The position numbers and the translations under genes were made by a program. A DNA stretch of 64,000 nt from Klebsiella pneumoniae (GTDB lineage: Bacteria > Myxococcota_A > UBA796 > SXON01): the NCBI GenBank assembly GCA_945861635.1, contig CAMAWH010000005.1:100342-164341 (forward strand), given 5' to 3'. The notes under the pieces were generated by a model. That model was given only the letters and a program-made list of their open reading frames with translations. It did not search any database and was not told the origin of the DNA. This document shows positions 26,605 through 35,744 of this stretch, piece by piece; position 1 is the first letter of the stretch, and each line of letters starts with the position of its first letter.

Positions 26605-28323
26605 TTACTCCGGGCAGCGCACCCGCGCGCCTTCCACCGGGTCGATGGCGTAGAGCGCAACGGAATCGTCGTGCGCCACGGCCCGCCCTTCCACCGCACG
26701 CTCCAGCAGCCGCTGCGGCCTTGTCCATTCCGATTCCCACTCGATTTCCCCGTCCCGATCCGTGACCGGGCGGCGGAACCAGTCGGTCCGCACGAGAATC
26801 CAGTGATAACCAAGCTTAAGTACCGCTTCGCGATCGGACAGCGTGTAGGTCAGGTCGCTCGTCCAACGGCGCTCGCCGATGGCGCCGATTGCCGCAAGGT
26901 ACGAGTTGCTCGCCACCAGCGCCGCGGCCTGCGCCCCGCCAAAAGCCGGCTTCTTCACCAACATCCCGCCGAGGAGCGGCCGATGGTGCGTCGTTTGAAA
27001 CCAGAGATTCCGCTGATCCGTCAGGTACGGAACGTCCACGACGGCGCCGTCAAGTGTCGCAAGGCACCGTACCGGCGCTGGCACCGTGGCGTTCCAGGTT
27101 GAGAGCGGAAGTACAGGAAGTAACTGTACCATCGCCCCGAGCAGTAGCGCCGCACCGACCCAACGGCGCTCGGCCATCCGGGCGACGGCACCCGCTGCGA
27201 CCAGATGGATCACGAAAACGGCGCGCCCGGGCCACCACCACCGGCGGAGGATGCCCGAGGCGCTGACGGCCGCGAGATAGATCGGGTTGCGAATCAGCTC
27301 ATCGCCGACGACAAACGCCGGCCCGCTGGCGATGACAAGCGCGACGACGCACCAGACCGCCAGACGGCCCCGTGCGGGGCCCTTCCAGAACGCCCACGCC
27401 AGCACCAGTGCGTCCACGGCCAAAAGCGGTGCGGCCCCGCCGTTGAATCGCAAACCCCCGTCGTCGATCAGCGAACCAGCTTTGCCCCGGAGGAGCGCGA
27501 GAACGTACACACCCTCAGCGTCACCCTCGACCGTGCGCAGGGAGAGCGGAGCGATCACGCCGGTGCCATCCAGCGCCAACAATCCCGGCACGGACGCCGT
27601 CGTAAGGGCCTGCAACATCGGCCACGCAAACGGGAGAGCGACCATCAACGCGACAGCGCCGACGACAAGGTGCCGAAGTCCCGCCTGGATGCGCCGCGGC
27701 CCCATCGTAACGCAAAGAAGTCCGTTCATGCCCGCGAGCACGCCAAGAACAAGGCCGTAGTACCAATACCCGACCCCCGAAATGCCGATGGCGACGCCGG
27801 CAAGCACCGCCTGGCGCCACGAAGCGAGCGTCCAGAGCCATGCCGTCGCGAGCGCAGGAAAGACGAGAAACGCCTGCATGGGGCGTCCTGCCTCGATTTC
27901 GTAGAGCACGTATGGGTTCAGGATCAGCGCGAGACCCGCGGGCCACCCATCGCGCGCACCCATCGCACGGCCTAGACGCGCACCCGCCCATCCATTGCCG
28001 GCGAGCAGAAGTGCGATCCACAAATTGTAGCCAAGCGTTGATCCGAAGACGACAATCAACGGCGCGGCCAAGACCGCGTCCAGCAGGTTTCCGCCCGTGT
28101 GCACGTAGACGTCCTTCCCCCACGGAAAGAACAGCAGGTCGGTGTGAATCCACCCCGTCCTTCCCGCCATCGCCTCGCGCACGTACCAGAAAAACCAGTG
28201 CGTTCCAAAGCCGTCCACAACACCGTCGCCAACAGCCCACCGCCACGGCGCTGGCAGGACGCGCGCGCATACAAGCAAGACTGCAAACGCGATGATTCCC
28301 GGGCCCAGCCATCGTGTCCGCAT
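26605..28323 (-). CDS. Polytopic membrane protein, GT-C/YfhO-like
   Basis: About 572 residues with roughly ten hydrophobic segments spread over residues 1-400 and a soluble C-terminal part. The first loop after helix 1 contains an Asp/His/Trp-rich stretch (DGFGTHWFFWYVREA) and a PWGKDVYVH segment. This layout is seen in GT-C fold polyprenyl-sugar transferases and YfhO-like proteins, so an envelope glycosylation role is possible but not shown. The ATG at 28323 forms TGATG with the tamA stop; a TTG at 28326 is also open. It ends the tamB-tamA-membrane protein operon. Confidence 0.65.
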   Translation of the reverse strand: MRTRWLGPGIIAFAVLLVCARVLPAPWRWAVGDGVVDGFGTHWFFWYVREAMAGRTGWIHTDLLFFPWGKDVYVHTGGNLLDAVLAAPLIVVFGSTLGYNLWIALLLAGNGWAGARLGRAMGARDGWPAGLALILNPYVLYEIEAGRPMQAFLVFPALATAWLWTLASWRQAVLAGVAIGISGVGYWYYGLVLGVLAGMNGLLCVTMGPRRIQAGLRHLVVGAVALMVALPFAWPMLQALTTASVPGLLALDGTGVIAPLSLRTVEGDAEGVYVLALLRGKAGSLIDDGGLRFNGGAAPLLAVDALVLAWAFWKGPARGRLAVWCVVALVIASGPAFVVGDELIRNPIYLAAVSASGILRRWWWPGRAVFVIHLVAAGAVARMAERRWVGAALLLGAMVQLLPVLPLSTWNATVPAPVRCLATLDGAVVDVPYLTDQRNLWFQTTHHRPLLGGMLVKKPAFGGAQAAALVASNSYLAAIGAIGERRWTSDLTYTLSDREAVLKLGYHWILVRTDWFRRPVTDRDGEIEWESEWTRPQRLLERAVEGRAVAHDDSVALYAIDPVEGARVRCPE

Positions 28324-31300
28324 CAAATCGCGCCGAGCGAAACGTGGAGGCGAACCACAGGCTCCTCTCTATACACGAGCCGTTCGGGGTTGACGCCGAG
28401 GTCGAGCTGAATCGGACCGATCGCGGTGGAACGCCGGATACCGAGGCCCGTCGACCACCGCACGGAGGGGTCGATGCCTTGCTGCTCGGAGTCCGTCACG
28501 ACCCCGGGGGCAACCCACCAGACGTTGCCGACATCCGCGAACACCGCCAACTGCCACGACGACCACTCCGTCAGGCCGAACGTAGAGAAAGGAATGTGTA
28601 CCTCGGCAGTGCCCGCAGCCATCAGATCCCCGCCCGACGGCACCCAACGCGACGCAGCATTGCGTCCCGCATAGGCAACCACCGGCGCAAGGGCGTCAGG
28701 ATAGTCGATATGCTCGGCCGACACTTCGTTGGCGGGCCCAACATCATCGAGGTCAAACCCGCGGAATGATGCGCCGCCTCCGAGGTGAAACCGATCCTCG
28801 ACCGGCAGCACGGACTCAAACCCCGGAACGATGGCCGCGCCGCCGCGGGCGCGAAATTCCAGCCCGATTCCTGCCGGCACGGGCACGTAGTGCGTCCAAC
28901 TCCCCTCCCCGCGCACGAACGAAAGATCGGAGAGGATGGCGTCGGTGACTTGCACCTTGACGTTGCCGATCCCGCCACGGGTCGGATTGAACAGGTCGTC
29001 CCGCAGGTCGAGAATGAACGCGAGGTCGAGCCCAGACTGTGTGCGCGTCTTGCTGGGCAGCACCGGTTGCGGGTCCGCGAGTTCGTTTACATCAAGCTCA
29101 TCGAGCCAGGGGTCCCCGTCCACGAGCACGCCCGGGTCGATGTCCGCCATCGTTCGGAACTCCAGGCCGTAGCTCAGCTCGGCCGTTCCCCGTTCGCCGA
29201 CCTTGAGGCGAACGCTGACGTCACCGCCGGTGCGTTCGAGGCGAAAACTTGGCTCCTGCTGTTGCTCGTTGAACAGGATGTCCATTGCGACGCGCTCGCC
29301 GCGCGTAGGAATGTGCGGGGCCTCATACCGAAGTGCCGCACGCCACTCCGGCGCCAGCGTGTTGAGCGTCCATCCATCGCCAACCCAGCCGATACCGGCC
29401 TGACCAAAGAGCGTCACGCGGTGACCAAGTCCAAAGAGGTTGCGATGGCCGCCGCGCACGAACAAACGCGCGCCCAGATCGGTTGCAGCGCCACCACCAA
29501 CCTCGAAGTGAAGATTCGGCTCCTCCTCCAGATTGATGACGAGGTCCTTGATCCGATCCTCGTCACCGACCGCGTCAACCGAGACGCGATTGAACACGCC
29601 CAGTTCATATAAACCCTTTCGGATCCTCGACATCGCCGACGGAGACAGGACATCTCCCGTACGCAAATCGACCTCCCGCTCGACAACCCAGCGGCGCGTT
29701 CGGCGGTAGCCACGCACGATGACGCTGCGCAGGTAAACGACGGGGCCCGGCGTCACATGCAGGATGACATCCGCGCTCGTTCCATCGGGAGTGACACGCG
29801 TTTCCACACGAGCATCCGCATGGAGGTAGCCACGTTCCTGATGCAGGATCACCAGCGCGCGCGCTTGTTCGGCGAGCACCGTTGGATTGAACGGCAACCC
29901 GACCAGGTCCGAGAACAGCGAGCCCACCGGGATGGACGGGTCGGCTCCGTCGATGCCAACGCCATGCAAGACCGCTCGCGGGCCCGCATCGGCCCGGATC
30001 GTCAAATCGATGGGTACCGCGCCGCCGCCCTTTCCAACCACGAACGCCTCCCGTGCGATGGATGCCGATAAATACCCTTGCGACCGGTAGTACTCCTCAG
30101 TGTTTTCCAGCGCTCTATCGACGGCCGCCGGAGTGATGCGCGGGCGCCCGAACAGCACCCAACTGCGACCGAGGACTTCCTTGTCGCCTTCTCGCAACGC
30201 GCCCTTGAGAAATCGTGGGCCGTACACCGATTTACCCACGACAACGAGGTTGCGGAAAACGTGGGGCCGGCCCCGCGAACCGCTGACAGTCAGCTTCACA
30301 GCGGCATCGCGTTCCTCGACCGTGACCCGGACGTCCGCCTCCAACCAACCCGCCGCCTTGAGCTCGGTGGTGAGCGTCGCGCCGGCCTGCGCGCCAAAAT
30401 CACGGCCGAGACGGAGGCCGTCCCCCAGTCCAAGCTGTTCGATCACCTCCGGTCGAGTCGGCAACGTCCGGGAGGCCCAGCCCAGGAGCGGCACTCGGCC
30501 ATCCAGGACGATCGTGTACTTACGACGGGGGTCGAGGAGAACGGCCACGCGGTCTCCCCCGTCTACCGGCGATAGCTTGAGGTTCACCCGTGCCTCGAAC
30601 CAACCCGCCTTCCGAACCGCGGCCGTGAGCGCCTCCTGTGCATTCCGGAGCGCCGCGTCGGTGTACGGCTGGCCAACCCGCAAGCCGTTGCGGGCGAGCA
30701 ACGCGCGCACACGGGCATCGGAGAGCGCATCTCCAGCGCGGATCTTGAGCTGCGCCACGCGCTGCGGTACGCCCTCATTGACGTGTACCACCAGTCGGAC
30801 ATCGCCGTCGGCCGACGTCTCCACGAGTGCGTCCACACTGGCGCGCACGTACCCGAGATCTCGGTACGCGGACGTGAGCCCGCGAACCACGGGTTTAACA
30901 TCGTCAAACCTCCAGGCATCCCCGGACGCGACACCCATCGCGAGCTGCGCATCACGACGCGACATCGCACGAATTCCATCGATTTCGATGCCCGAGATGT
31001 GCGGCGGCCTGTACACCCGGTACTCGACGCGGACCGCTTCCAGAAAATTGCCGTCGGCATCGGTTGCCACCCAAGGCTCAACGTCTGCTTCCACCTGGGC
31101 AAAATCACCAACCCGGTACAACAGCGCAATGTCCTGCCGGATGTCCATCGGGCTGTACAAGCTGTCCTGCTGCACGCGCAAAAGCGGCTCCAGCGACTCC
31201 TCGGGCAGGCCGCCTCGCGGCGCAACCAGCGTCCGCAACGCGACGATCCGCCCGCTGTACGCCGTCGATGCCGTTGGTAGCGCGTCGCCACGCAACGGCA

Positions 31301-31340
31301 CATCCTGCGCGAGGGCGAGGGCAAAGAGGAGCGGGCTCAG
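28323..31340 (-). CDS. tamA: TamA/BamA-like Omp85 outer-membrane protein with apparent CTG start
   Basis: An Omp85-family protein with several N-terminal POTRA domains (for example HISGIEIDGIRAMSRRDA and HVFRNLVVVGKSVYGPRF, each followed by a YRxxGY-type motif such as EEYYRSQGYLSASI). A C-terminal 16-strand barrel carries the conserved loop-6 motif FHLGGGASFRGFDLDDVGP. It is long for TamA (about 1005 residues), with more POTRA repeats than the usual three. The obvious signal peptide SPLLFALALAQD can only be read from CTG 31340, because an in-frame TGA lies directly upstream (31343-31341) and the first standard start is GTG 31301, after the signal. CTG overlaps the tamB stop as CTGA. With TamB it should form an outer-membrane assembly machine. 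Confidence 0.85.
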   Translation of the reverse strand: MSPLLFALALAQDVPLRGDALPTASTAYSGRIVALRTLVAPRGGLPEESLEPLLRVQQDSLYSPMDIRQDIALLYRVGDFAQVEADVEPWVATDADGNFLEAVRVEYRVYRPPHISGIEIDGIRAMSRRDAQLAMGVASGDAWRFDDVKPVVRGLTSAYRDLGYVRASVDALVETSADGDVRLVVHVNEGVPQRVAQLKIRAGDALSDARVRALLARNGLRVGQPYTDAALRNAQEALTAAVRKAGWFEARVNLKLSPVDGGDRVAVLLDPRRKYTIVLDGRVPLLGWASRTLPTRPEVIEQLGLGDGLRLGRDFGAQAGATLTTELKAAGWLEADVRVTVEERDAAVKLTVSGSRGRPHVFRNLVVVGKSVYGPRFLKGALREGDKEVLGRSWVLFGRPRITPAAVDRALENTEEYYRSQGYLSASIAREAFVVGKGGGAVPIDLTIRADAGPRAVLHGVGIDGADPSIPVGSLFSDLVGLPFNPTVLAEQARALVILHQERGYLHADARVETRVTPDGTSADVILHVTPGPVVYLRSVIVRGYRRTRRWVVEREVDLRTGDVLSPSAMSRIRKGLYELGVFNRVSVDAVGDEDRIKDLVINLEEEPNLHFEVGGGAATDLGARLFVRGGHRNLFGLGHRVTLFGQAGIGWVGDGWTLNTLAPEWRAALRYEAPHIPTRGERVAMDILFNEQQQEPSFRLERTGGDVSVRLKVGERGTAELSYGLEFRTMADIDPGVLVDGDPWLDELDVNELADPQPVLPSKTRTQSGLDLAFILDLRDDLFNPTRGGIGNVKVQVTDAILSDLSFVRGEGSWTHYVPVPAGIGLEFRARGGAAIVPGFESVLPVEDRFHLGGGASFRGFDLDDVGPANEVSAEHIDYPDALAPVVAYAGRNAASRWVPSGGDLMAAGTAEVHIPFSTFGLTEWSSWQLAVFADVGNVWWVAPGVVTDSEQQGIDPSVRWSTGLGIRRSTAIGPIQLDLGVNPERLVYREEPVVRLHVSLGAI

Positions 31341-34300
31341 TCAAACTCCCATCGATACTTGAACTCGGCACCATACGCCGCGCCGATCGGCAACGACCGG
31401 CCTTCCTGCTGCGTAACCGCGTACGCGCTCGCATAGAGGTTCTGCGCGATTCGCCGCTCGATCGACAGGTACCAGTCCTGATCGAAGTTGGACTCTCCCG
31501 TGATACTGAAGTCGAACAGGTCCTTCTCCGCTACGAGGCGGAGATCGCTGGAGAGCGTGGTGGATCCTCGCTCGTTGACCCCAGAAACCAAGCTCCACCG
31601 GTCGATGAGGGCCGGGCCGCGATCGATCAGTTGCGTCGCCAGCAAATCAGTGGTTTGCGCCGCAAGGGCGGCGCCGATGCCGCCATACCGCTCGAACTCT
31701 TCTCGGGTCATGCCGAAGAGGAGCAGGGTATTGATGTCGGCCTGCGAAAGGTAGGGATCGGCCGTGGTGTTTGTCCGCCAGTCGGAAAACGGCCCCGTAA
31801 TCGCATAATAAACGTGGTAGTCCTGATCTCGGCCCTTGACGTCCGTCTCAAGCAAAATGTCGAGATCCGGATCGAAACTGTACGGGTCAACATACCGAAG
31901 TTCACCGCGCGTCACCTCGAATTGCCGGTCCTGCAGGTACATGCGCCCGCCCGGCGTAACGCGGATCTCACCGACCATGCCGGGGCGCGCGGTGTCGCCG
32001 ACGATTGTCAGGTCCGCACTGGCGTCTGCGTCCGCCAAATTGTTTCGAAAGTGGGCGCCGTCACGGGCGATGACGTGAAGGTCCATGCTGAACCAGTCGG
32101 TTCGCTCTTTCGATGCCGAGTCCGTCAACTTCCGGCCGCGAAGAGAAAGAACCTTGGACTCCCAATCCACCCGGTCTCGAAAAGCCATGTCGTCGATGTC
32201 GATGTCGCCGCTGAGCAGAAGATCGCCGACGGGACCGTCGAACCTCAATTTGGCGTTTCCGGTCAGGGGCGGCAGGTACTCCAGATATTGAATACGCGAG
32301 CCGGCCAGCGACCCATCGAGGGCGTACCGGTTGGGCCACCAATCCGTCGCGCCGATGGTACCCTCGGCAGTGAACTTCCCGCCGCCAACCACCGCCTTCA
32401 CCGTTCGAAACGTGTAGAGGTCGGGGGTGGCAGTGAGGTCCGCCGACAGATCGTCGAAGGCTTCGGGAAAATAGTCGGTGCGAAGCATCGCGTTCTTCAT
32501 CTTCGCATCCGCGCGAACCGCGTAGGGGCCGTCTCCGGCCCGGTCGATGGTGAGCTTGACCTTGGCGATTCCGCCGGCCTCTGCGATTCCCGGAGCGAAC
32601 GCGCGCGCGAGCGCAAGCTCGACGTTCCCCTCTCCATGCAACGCAACGCGACCGTCCGCCGTGGTGGTACCCGAGAACGTGACGTCCGTTGCGTGATCGT
32701 CTTTCAGCCGAATCGTCGGGATCTGCACGCTTTTTCCGTGGACCGCGAACACCCAGGGCTCCGGATTCGACAGCTCATGCCCGTTCCACGACGCGCGCAC
32801 CGTGTCGAGCCGGCCGTCGATGTCCACCGGAACCGGCTCGTCACCGAAGTGACCTGCGAGGTCCACGTTGCCGGAAACGGTTGCGACGATCCGGGAGTGG
32901 TCAGCCCCGTTCGGGTAGAACGTGTGGAGCGGAAAGGAGCGCAGGGCCACGGCGATGTCGTACGGCTGCTCCCCTCGCATGCCGAGGTGGCCGTCGGCCA
33001 GAAGTGCGCCGCCGACCAGATCTCCGCGCCAGTCGAGCACGCCGGGCTGCCCCGTTCGGAACGTCAGCGTCGAGTCGTCCACGGGTTCATGGCCGTAATG
33101 CGTGCCGCGCAACGCAATGCGACCGCGTGGCTCCATCTCGAAAAGGCTGCCGCCGACACCGGCATCCGCGACCACGGCGCCCGTCACCGGCAGGCCGCCT
33201 GACCGGAAGTGGTCGAGGCGCTCCAGCCGAAATCCGTCGCTTAGAATCTCCATGTTCATCGCCCACTTTCTACCAATGGATCCCCGCGCGAGCAGCGTCT
33301 CCACCCCCCGCGCGACACGCAATTCCTCCAGCGTCAGGATTCCCGCGTCCATCCACCCCGTCACGTGACCGCCCTCGAATTTTTCGCCCCAGAGGTCCAT
33401 TTCAGCCAATTCCAGCTCGACCTCGCCCGTGAGATCGTACACGCCACCGCTCAGCACCGTCGTGCCGCTGATTCGGCCGTCGAGCCCCCCAAGATCCACG
33501 AAGATCCCCGTCAGATCGCGAACCCAGCCGTCCGGAATAAACACCTGCGTGTCGAGGAACAACCCCCCGGGCAGGAACGCGAGTTCCACGTTTCCCCGCC
33601 AGTGAGTGCGCGCGACCCTGGCATCGACGTCGGTAAACTGCAAACGTTTCAGGTCTGGACTTTCGAGGTGAGCCTGAAACGTGTCGGCAATGGCGCGATC
33701 GAGCACCACCAGATCCGTCCCCGTAATATCGGCGTGCGCAGAAAGCGCCTGAAAGGAGCCCCCAAGCCAGCCGTCCACGCTAGCCCGGCCGTCCAATCGT
33801 GCGTTTCCGAGGGGTTGCAGAAGTCCGAGGTCAAGCTGATCGAGGTGCAGGTCCAGCGCGAGCGGACCGTCGCGGCGGAATCCGATGTCAGCGCGCGCGC
33901 GGCCACGGGTGTCCGGTCCAAAACCCAGGTCGTTCACGTCGAGCACGATGTGACGCGCGTCGAGCGTAAGGTCTCCAATCACGCGCCCCACGGAGACATG
34001 AAGCATCACCGGCGAGCGAGCGTTGTCCACCGGCCCGCTCGTGACGTCGAGGCGCGTGCCGACCACCTCAAACGGACCGCCGAGTCCGAACGGTTTCAGG
34101 CTACCCGACACGCTTGCCTCCACATCGCCACGGAAATCCACCCACGGCGATGGGTACCCACCGGTAGCCTGGAGGATCTGCGCGAGCGAAACGTCCTCCC
34201 CGAAGAGGTGCGCGGTCGTCGCAAGCGTATCGGTGACGACCTCCCCAACGACAATGACGTGACCGCCGCCCCATTCCTGCGCCAGTGGGCCGATCTTCGC

Positions 34301-35251
34301 CACCTTTCCGTCGAGCCGCCACGGCCCGACGGTGTCGCCAAGTCGCGTGGGGATCGGAATGTCCTTCGAGCTGATCCGCCAGATCACGACGCCTTGCGTC
34401 GCCATCGAGCCCGATATGCCGGGCGCCGCCGGCGTACCCGAAAGGGTGACGTCCACGTCCACCACCCCGTCAACGTACTTCCGGGGATCGACGCCCGTAG
34501 TCAGGCCAGGAAGGCGGAGGTGAACGGAAAGGTCGCCATCCAGTACGCCGTCGAGATCCGCCGACAGATGACCGTCGATGCGGCCGTTGGTGAACTCGAC
34601 GACGACGCTGGGGAGATCGATGTGATTGGGGCCGAGCTCCGCACCGGGGATCGCGATGGCAGTGGCTCGTTCGTCGAGGCTGTCCGTGCGGATGCGCAAC
34701 GCACCGATGGAGAGATCCGTCCTCCCGGCGACCGGCATCGTCTCAATGCCCCCGACGTCCATCGTCATGGCGGGCGTCGTCAACAAAAACGAGCCATCCG
34801 TCACGCGCAGTTCCCGCCACGGAAATTCACGCGGCGTCGCACCCGAACCGCCGCGCGGCAGTCCGCGGAACTCCCGGAGTCCGTCCGCGTCGATGTGGAG
34901 CGCAACCTGCGGGCGGTCAATGGTCACTCGCTGGATCACCGGCTGCCAATCTACGATTCCCAATCGCACGGTCAGCGCGGGTGCCGCAAGGATGGTTTCT
35001 CGCGTCGGTGGGTGCGAGAGCACCAACCCTTCAACGGCGATCTCTGGCGGATAGTAGGAAAGATTGATTCGCCCAATCGAAAGTTCCTCTCCCGTGCTCG
35101 CACGAACGGCCGTTTCGACCGTAACCGCTGCCAGACGCGCGACGGCATCCGTCCGCAGGCCGATCAGCGCAAAGACGAGGAATGCGGCCGGGGCCGCGAG
35201 GAGCGGCCACCGGCGGCGTGTGCGGGCCATACGGGGCGCGGGCGTGGTCAC
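31337..35251 (-). CDS. tamB: TamB-like translocation/assembly module protein
   Basis: A 1304-residue protein. It has a single N-terminal membrane anchor (about residues 15-32, WPLLAAPAAFLVFALIGL), an AsmA-like start (ELSIGRINLSYYPPEIAVEGL), a very long beta-rich repeat body and a C-terminal TamB (DUF490) domain with GDIDIDDMAFRDRVDW, GGRMYLQDRQFEVTRGELRY and PYLSQADINTLLLFGMTREE. TamB spans the periplasm as a hydrophobic groove for lipid or barrel delivery and works with TamA, encoded next with a four-base overlap. The start ATG at 35251 is followed by a basic leader; a shorter start at MARTRRRW is possible. It is divergent from the tRNA-Gly gene. Confidence 0.88.
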   Translation of the reverse strand: MTTPAPRMARTRRRWPLLAAPAAFLVFALIGLRTDAVARLAAVTVETAVRASTGEELSIGRINLSYYPPEIAVEGLVLSHPPTRETILAAPALTVRLGIVDWQPVIQRVTIDRPQVALHIDADGLREFRGLPRGGSGATPREFPWRELRVTDGSFLLTTPAMTMDVGGIETMPVAGRTDLSIGALRIRTDSLDERATAIAIPGAELGPNHIDLPSVVVEFTNGRIDGHLSADLDGVLDGDLSVHLRLPGLTTGVDPRKYVDGVVDVDVTLSGTPAAPGISGSMATQGVVIWRISSKDIPIPTRLGDTVGPWRLDGKVAKIGPLAQEWGGGHVIVVGEVVTDTLATTAHLFGEDVSLAQILQATGGYPSPWVDFRGDVEASVSGSLKPFGLGGPFEVVGTRLDVTSGPVDNARSPVMLHVSVGRVIGDLTLDARHIVLDVNDLGFGPDTRGRARADIGFRRDGPLALDLHLDQLDLGLLQPLGNARLDGRASVDGWLGGSFQALSAHADITGTDLVVLDRAIADTFQAHLESPDLKRLQFTDVDARVARTHWRGNVELAFLPGGLFLDTQVFIPDGWVRDLTGIFVDLGGLDGRISGTTVLSGGVYDLTGEVELELAEMDLWGEKFEGGHVTGWMDAGILTLEELRVARGVETLLARGSIGRKWAMNMEILSDGFRLERLDHFRSGGLPVTGAVVADAGVGGSLFEMEPRGRIALRGTHYGHEPVDDSTLTFRTGQPGVLDWRGDLVGGALLADGHLGMRGEQPYDIAVALRSFPLHTFYPNGADHSRIVATVSGNVDLAGHFGDEPVPVDIDGRLDTVRASWNGHELSNPEPWVFAVHGKSVQIPTIRLKDDHATDVTFSGTTTADGRVALHGEGNVELALARAFAPGIAEAGGIAKVKLTIDRAGDGPYAVRADAKMKNAMLRTDYFPEAFDDLSADLTATPDLYTFRTVKAVVGGGKFTAEGTIGATDWWPNRYALDGSLAGSRIQYLEYLPPLTGNAKLRFDGPVGDLLLSGDIDIDDMAFRDRVDWESKVLSLRGRKLTDSASKERTDWFSMDLHVIARDGAHFRNNLADADASADLTIVGDTARPGMVGEIRVTPGGRMYLQDRQFEVTRGELRYVDPYSFDPDLDILLETDVKGRDQDYHVYYAITGPFSDWRTNTTADPYLSQADINTLLLFGMTREEFERYGGIGAALAAQTTDLLATQLIDRGPALIDRWSLVSGVNERGSTTLSSDLRLVAEKDLFDFSITGESNFDQDWYLSIERRIAQNLYASAYAVTQQEGRSLPIGAAYGAEFKYRWEFD

Positions 35252-35298
35252 GGGCTCCTTTGCACCTAAGGGACACCGGAGATACGTGCACGCATCAC

Positions 35299-35374
35299 GC
35301 GGGTGTAGCTCAGTTGGTAGAGCACGAGCTTCCCAAGCTCGTTGTCGTCGGTTCGACCCCGATCACCCGCTCCA
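35299..35374 (+). tRNA. tRNA-Gly(CCC)
   Basis: A 76-base cloverleaf with encoded CCA. The acceptor stem GCGGGTG pairs with CACCCGC. The D-arm is TAGCTCAGTTGGTAGAGCA, the anticodon stem CGAGC/GCTCG carries the loop TTCCCAA (anticodon CCC), and the T-arm contains GGTTCGACCCC. It lies between the divergent tamB gene and clpS and shows no adjacent integrase or attachment duplication. Confidence 0.95.
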
Positions 35375-35406
35375 TTTCGACAGGCTGCCAAACAGCGGTG
35401 GGCGGC

Positions 35407-35742
35407 ATGCAGGCAGCGACAAAAAAGGACGACGACGGCGGCGTGGGCACGAAGGGCTCGCCCGGCGTCGATACCAAGACCCGAATCGAGAAGCCGCGCA
35501 TGTTCAAAGTGCTGCTTCACAATGATGACTACACGACGATGGAATTCGTGGTGGAGACCCTCGTGACTGTATTCCGCAAGTCCAAAATTGAGGCAACGCG
35601 CATCATGATGGTCGTGCACAATAGTGGAAAAGGCGTGGCTGGTGTCTACACCCGAGAGATCGCTGAGTCGAAAGCCACGGACGCCATCGGACGCGCACGC
35701 GCTCGGGGCTACCCTCTTCTGGCAACGACGGAGCCGGAGTAA
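35407..35742 (+). CDS. clpS: ClpS adaptor protein
   Basis: A 111-residue ClpS. It has a flexible charged N-terminal tail (KKDDDGG...) and the core FKVLLHNDDYTTMEFVVETL, in which the Asn-Asp pair and neighbouring residues form the N-degron pocket. Then comes MMVVHNSGKGVAGVYTREIAE with the conserved His, ending in an ARARGYPLLATTEPE tail. ClpS hands N-end-rule substrates to ClpAP. The ATG at 35407 is chosen as the first start after the tRNA. clpA follows after two bases, the standard pairing. Confidence 0.93.
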   Translation: MQAATKKDDDGGVGTKGSPGVDTKTRIEKPRMFKVLLHNDDYTTMEFVVETLVTVFRKSKIEATRIMMVVHNSGKGVAGVYTREIAESKATDAIGRARARGYPLLATTEPE

Positions 35743-35744
35743 CC

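Noticed and set aside
23099..26740. Longer version of the MopE/FG-GAP gene starting at 26740
   Set aside because: The extra 147 codons cross the inverted-repeat element and the end of another gene and lack coding character. The lipoprotein signal marks the start near 26299.
33365..35269. A 634-codon plus-strand frame opposite tamB
   Set aside because: No domain or signal is seen, and the TamB reading on the other strand is well supported.
35299..35374. tRNA gene as an integration site for a mobile element
   Set aside because: No integrase and no duplicated tRNA 3' end were seen nearby, and the flanking genes are housekeeping.
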